The notes below the pieces were generated by a model that was not told the origin of the DNA, did not search any database, and worked only from the letters and a program-made list of their open reading frames with translations. Both the position numbers and the translations under genes were made by a program. A stretch of 15,481 nt of DNA, from contig WFXX01000034.1 of assembly GCA_015490395.1 (NCBI GenBank), positions 1-15,481 on the forward strand, read 5' to 3'. Positions 15,008 through 15,481 of the stretch are shown here, in pieces. Source of the DNA: Gammaproteobacteria bacterium. GTDB lineage: Bacteria > Pseudomonadota > Gammaproteobacteria > DRLM01. The first letter of the stretch is position 1, and the number at the start of each line of letters is the position of its first letter.

Positions 15008-15481
15008 TCAGCAACGCAGCCTCCCCACCACCTCCGCACCCCGCCGCAGGGCCTCGTGACCCACCCCACCCTCCGGCACCCGCCACAGCAGCACCCGCCG
15101 GTCCATGGTCCAGCCCCACAGCCCAGGCGCCTCCGAAAACAACGGCCGCGGCACACACCGCTTGTCGAAGGCCCACCTCACCACGCGGCCCGTGGCCGCT
15201 TCCACAAAGACCAAGTCCATCCCTCCACCGTCCACCACCATCCAACGCCCTCCAGGCATCCTCTCCAGCAGATCCGTGTGGTCCACGCCAGCACGATACC
15301 GCCCCGCCACCCGCAGGGACGGCACCTCCCACACCACCACGTCATAAGGCGGGGGCTCGCGCCTGGAGACCGCACGCTGCCTCTCCGGATCGTAGGCCCG
15401 CCGCTTCAAGGCCCATAGCCCCCGCGCCCCCATCAGGCCACCATCGGGCAAGAACGCCAACGTCGCGAAATCGGCCACGGG
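15008..15481 (-). CDS. Possible beta-propeller protein, C-terminal part (cut by right window edge)
   Basis: A frame open to the right edge encodes at least 157 residues ending at a TGA (15008-15010). A GTG near 15478 could serve as a start, but the frame stays open beyond it and there is no visible ribosome site, so a longer protein is likely. Repeating units such as FATLAFLPDGG, DVVVWEVPSLRVAGRY, HTDLLERMPGGRWMVV, LVFVEAATGRVVRWAF and LWGWTMDRRVLLWRVPEGG have the periodic beta-strand/W pattern of WD40 or quinoprotein-like propellers. There is no membrane segment in the visible part. It lies on the same strand as the secretion operon, 105 nt upstream of it, so co-expression is possible. No function can be given. 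Confidence 0.6.
   Translation of the reverse strand, partial: PVADFATLAFLPDGGLMGARGLWALKRRAYDPERQRAVSRREPPPYDVVVWEVPSLRVAGRYRAGVDHTDLLERMPGGRWMVVDGGGMDLVFVEAATGRVVRWAFDKRCVPRPLFSEAPGLWGWTMDRRVLLWRVPEGGVGHEALRRGAEVVGRLRC

Overview
This GC-rich window most likely comes from a chemolithoautotrophic proteobacterium. It carries a red-type (form IC) RubisCO cluster with its activase, a periplasmic di-heme cytochrome c peroxidase, and a type I secretion operon with a large RTX cargo. Composition, the LysR/cbb arrangement and the T1SS all fit a beta- or gammaproteobacterium. The genus cannot be named from the sequence alone.

Layout from left to right. (1) Positions 1-422, minus strand: the N-terminal part of an IS630-type transposase that runs off the left edge. 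(2) 580-5114: the carbon-fixation block. A LysR regulator (cbbR, minus) is divergent from cbbL-cbbS-cbbX and a small conserved-looking gene of unknown function (all plus). The 154-bp divergent spacer holds a dense set of direct and inverted repeats. An inverted-repeat hairpin separates cbbS from cbbX. (3) About 5150-6060: no intact gene. Most of it reads on the minus strand as a decayed IS5-like transposase with in-frame stops and a frameshift; the last stretch is unassigned. (4) 6077-7171, minus: a di-heme cytochrome c peroxidase with a strong intrinsic terminator after it and a near-perfect 15-bp palindrome in its promoter region. (5) 7273-14902, minus: a compact three-gene operon whose genes overlap by 4 and 7 nt. 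Transcription order is a 1378-residue RTX protein with a lipase-like N-terminus, a type I secretion ABC transporter with a degenerate C39 domain, and an HlyD-family adaptor. No TolC-type outer-membrane gene is present. (6) 15008-15481, minus: the C-terminal part of a possible beta-propeller protein, cut by the right edge.

How the genes work together. CbbR is expected to control RubisCO, and CbbX remodels inhibited red-type RubisCO. The ABC transporter, the HlyD protein and an unlinked TolC would export the RTX protein, which should fold in extracellular calcium. The cbb block lies between two transposase genes and looks less extremely GC-rich than the secretion operon, so it may be a mobile or acquired segment; this is inference. 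The least described items are the small gene after cbbX, the RTX protein's unclassified middle region, and the operator-like repeats upstream of cbbL/cbbR and of the peroxidase.
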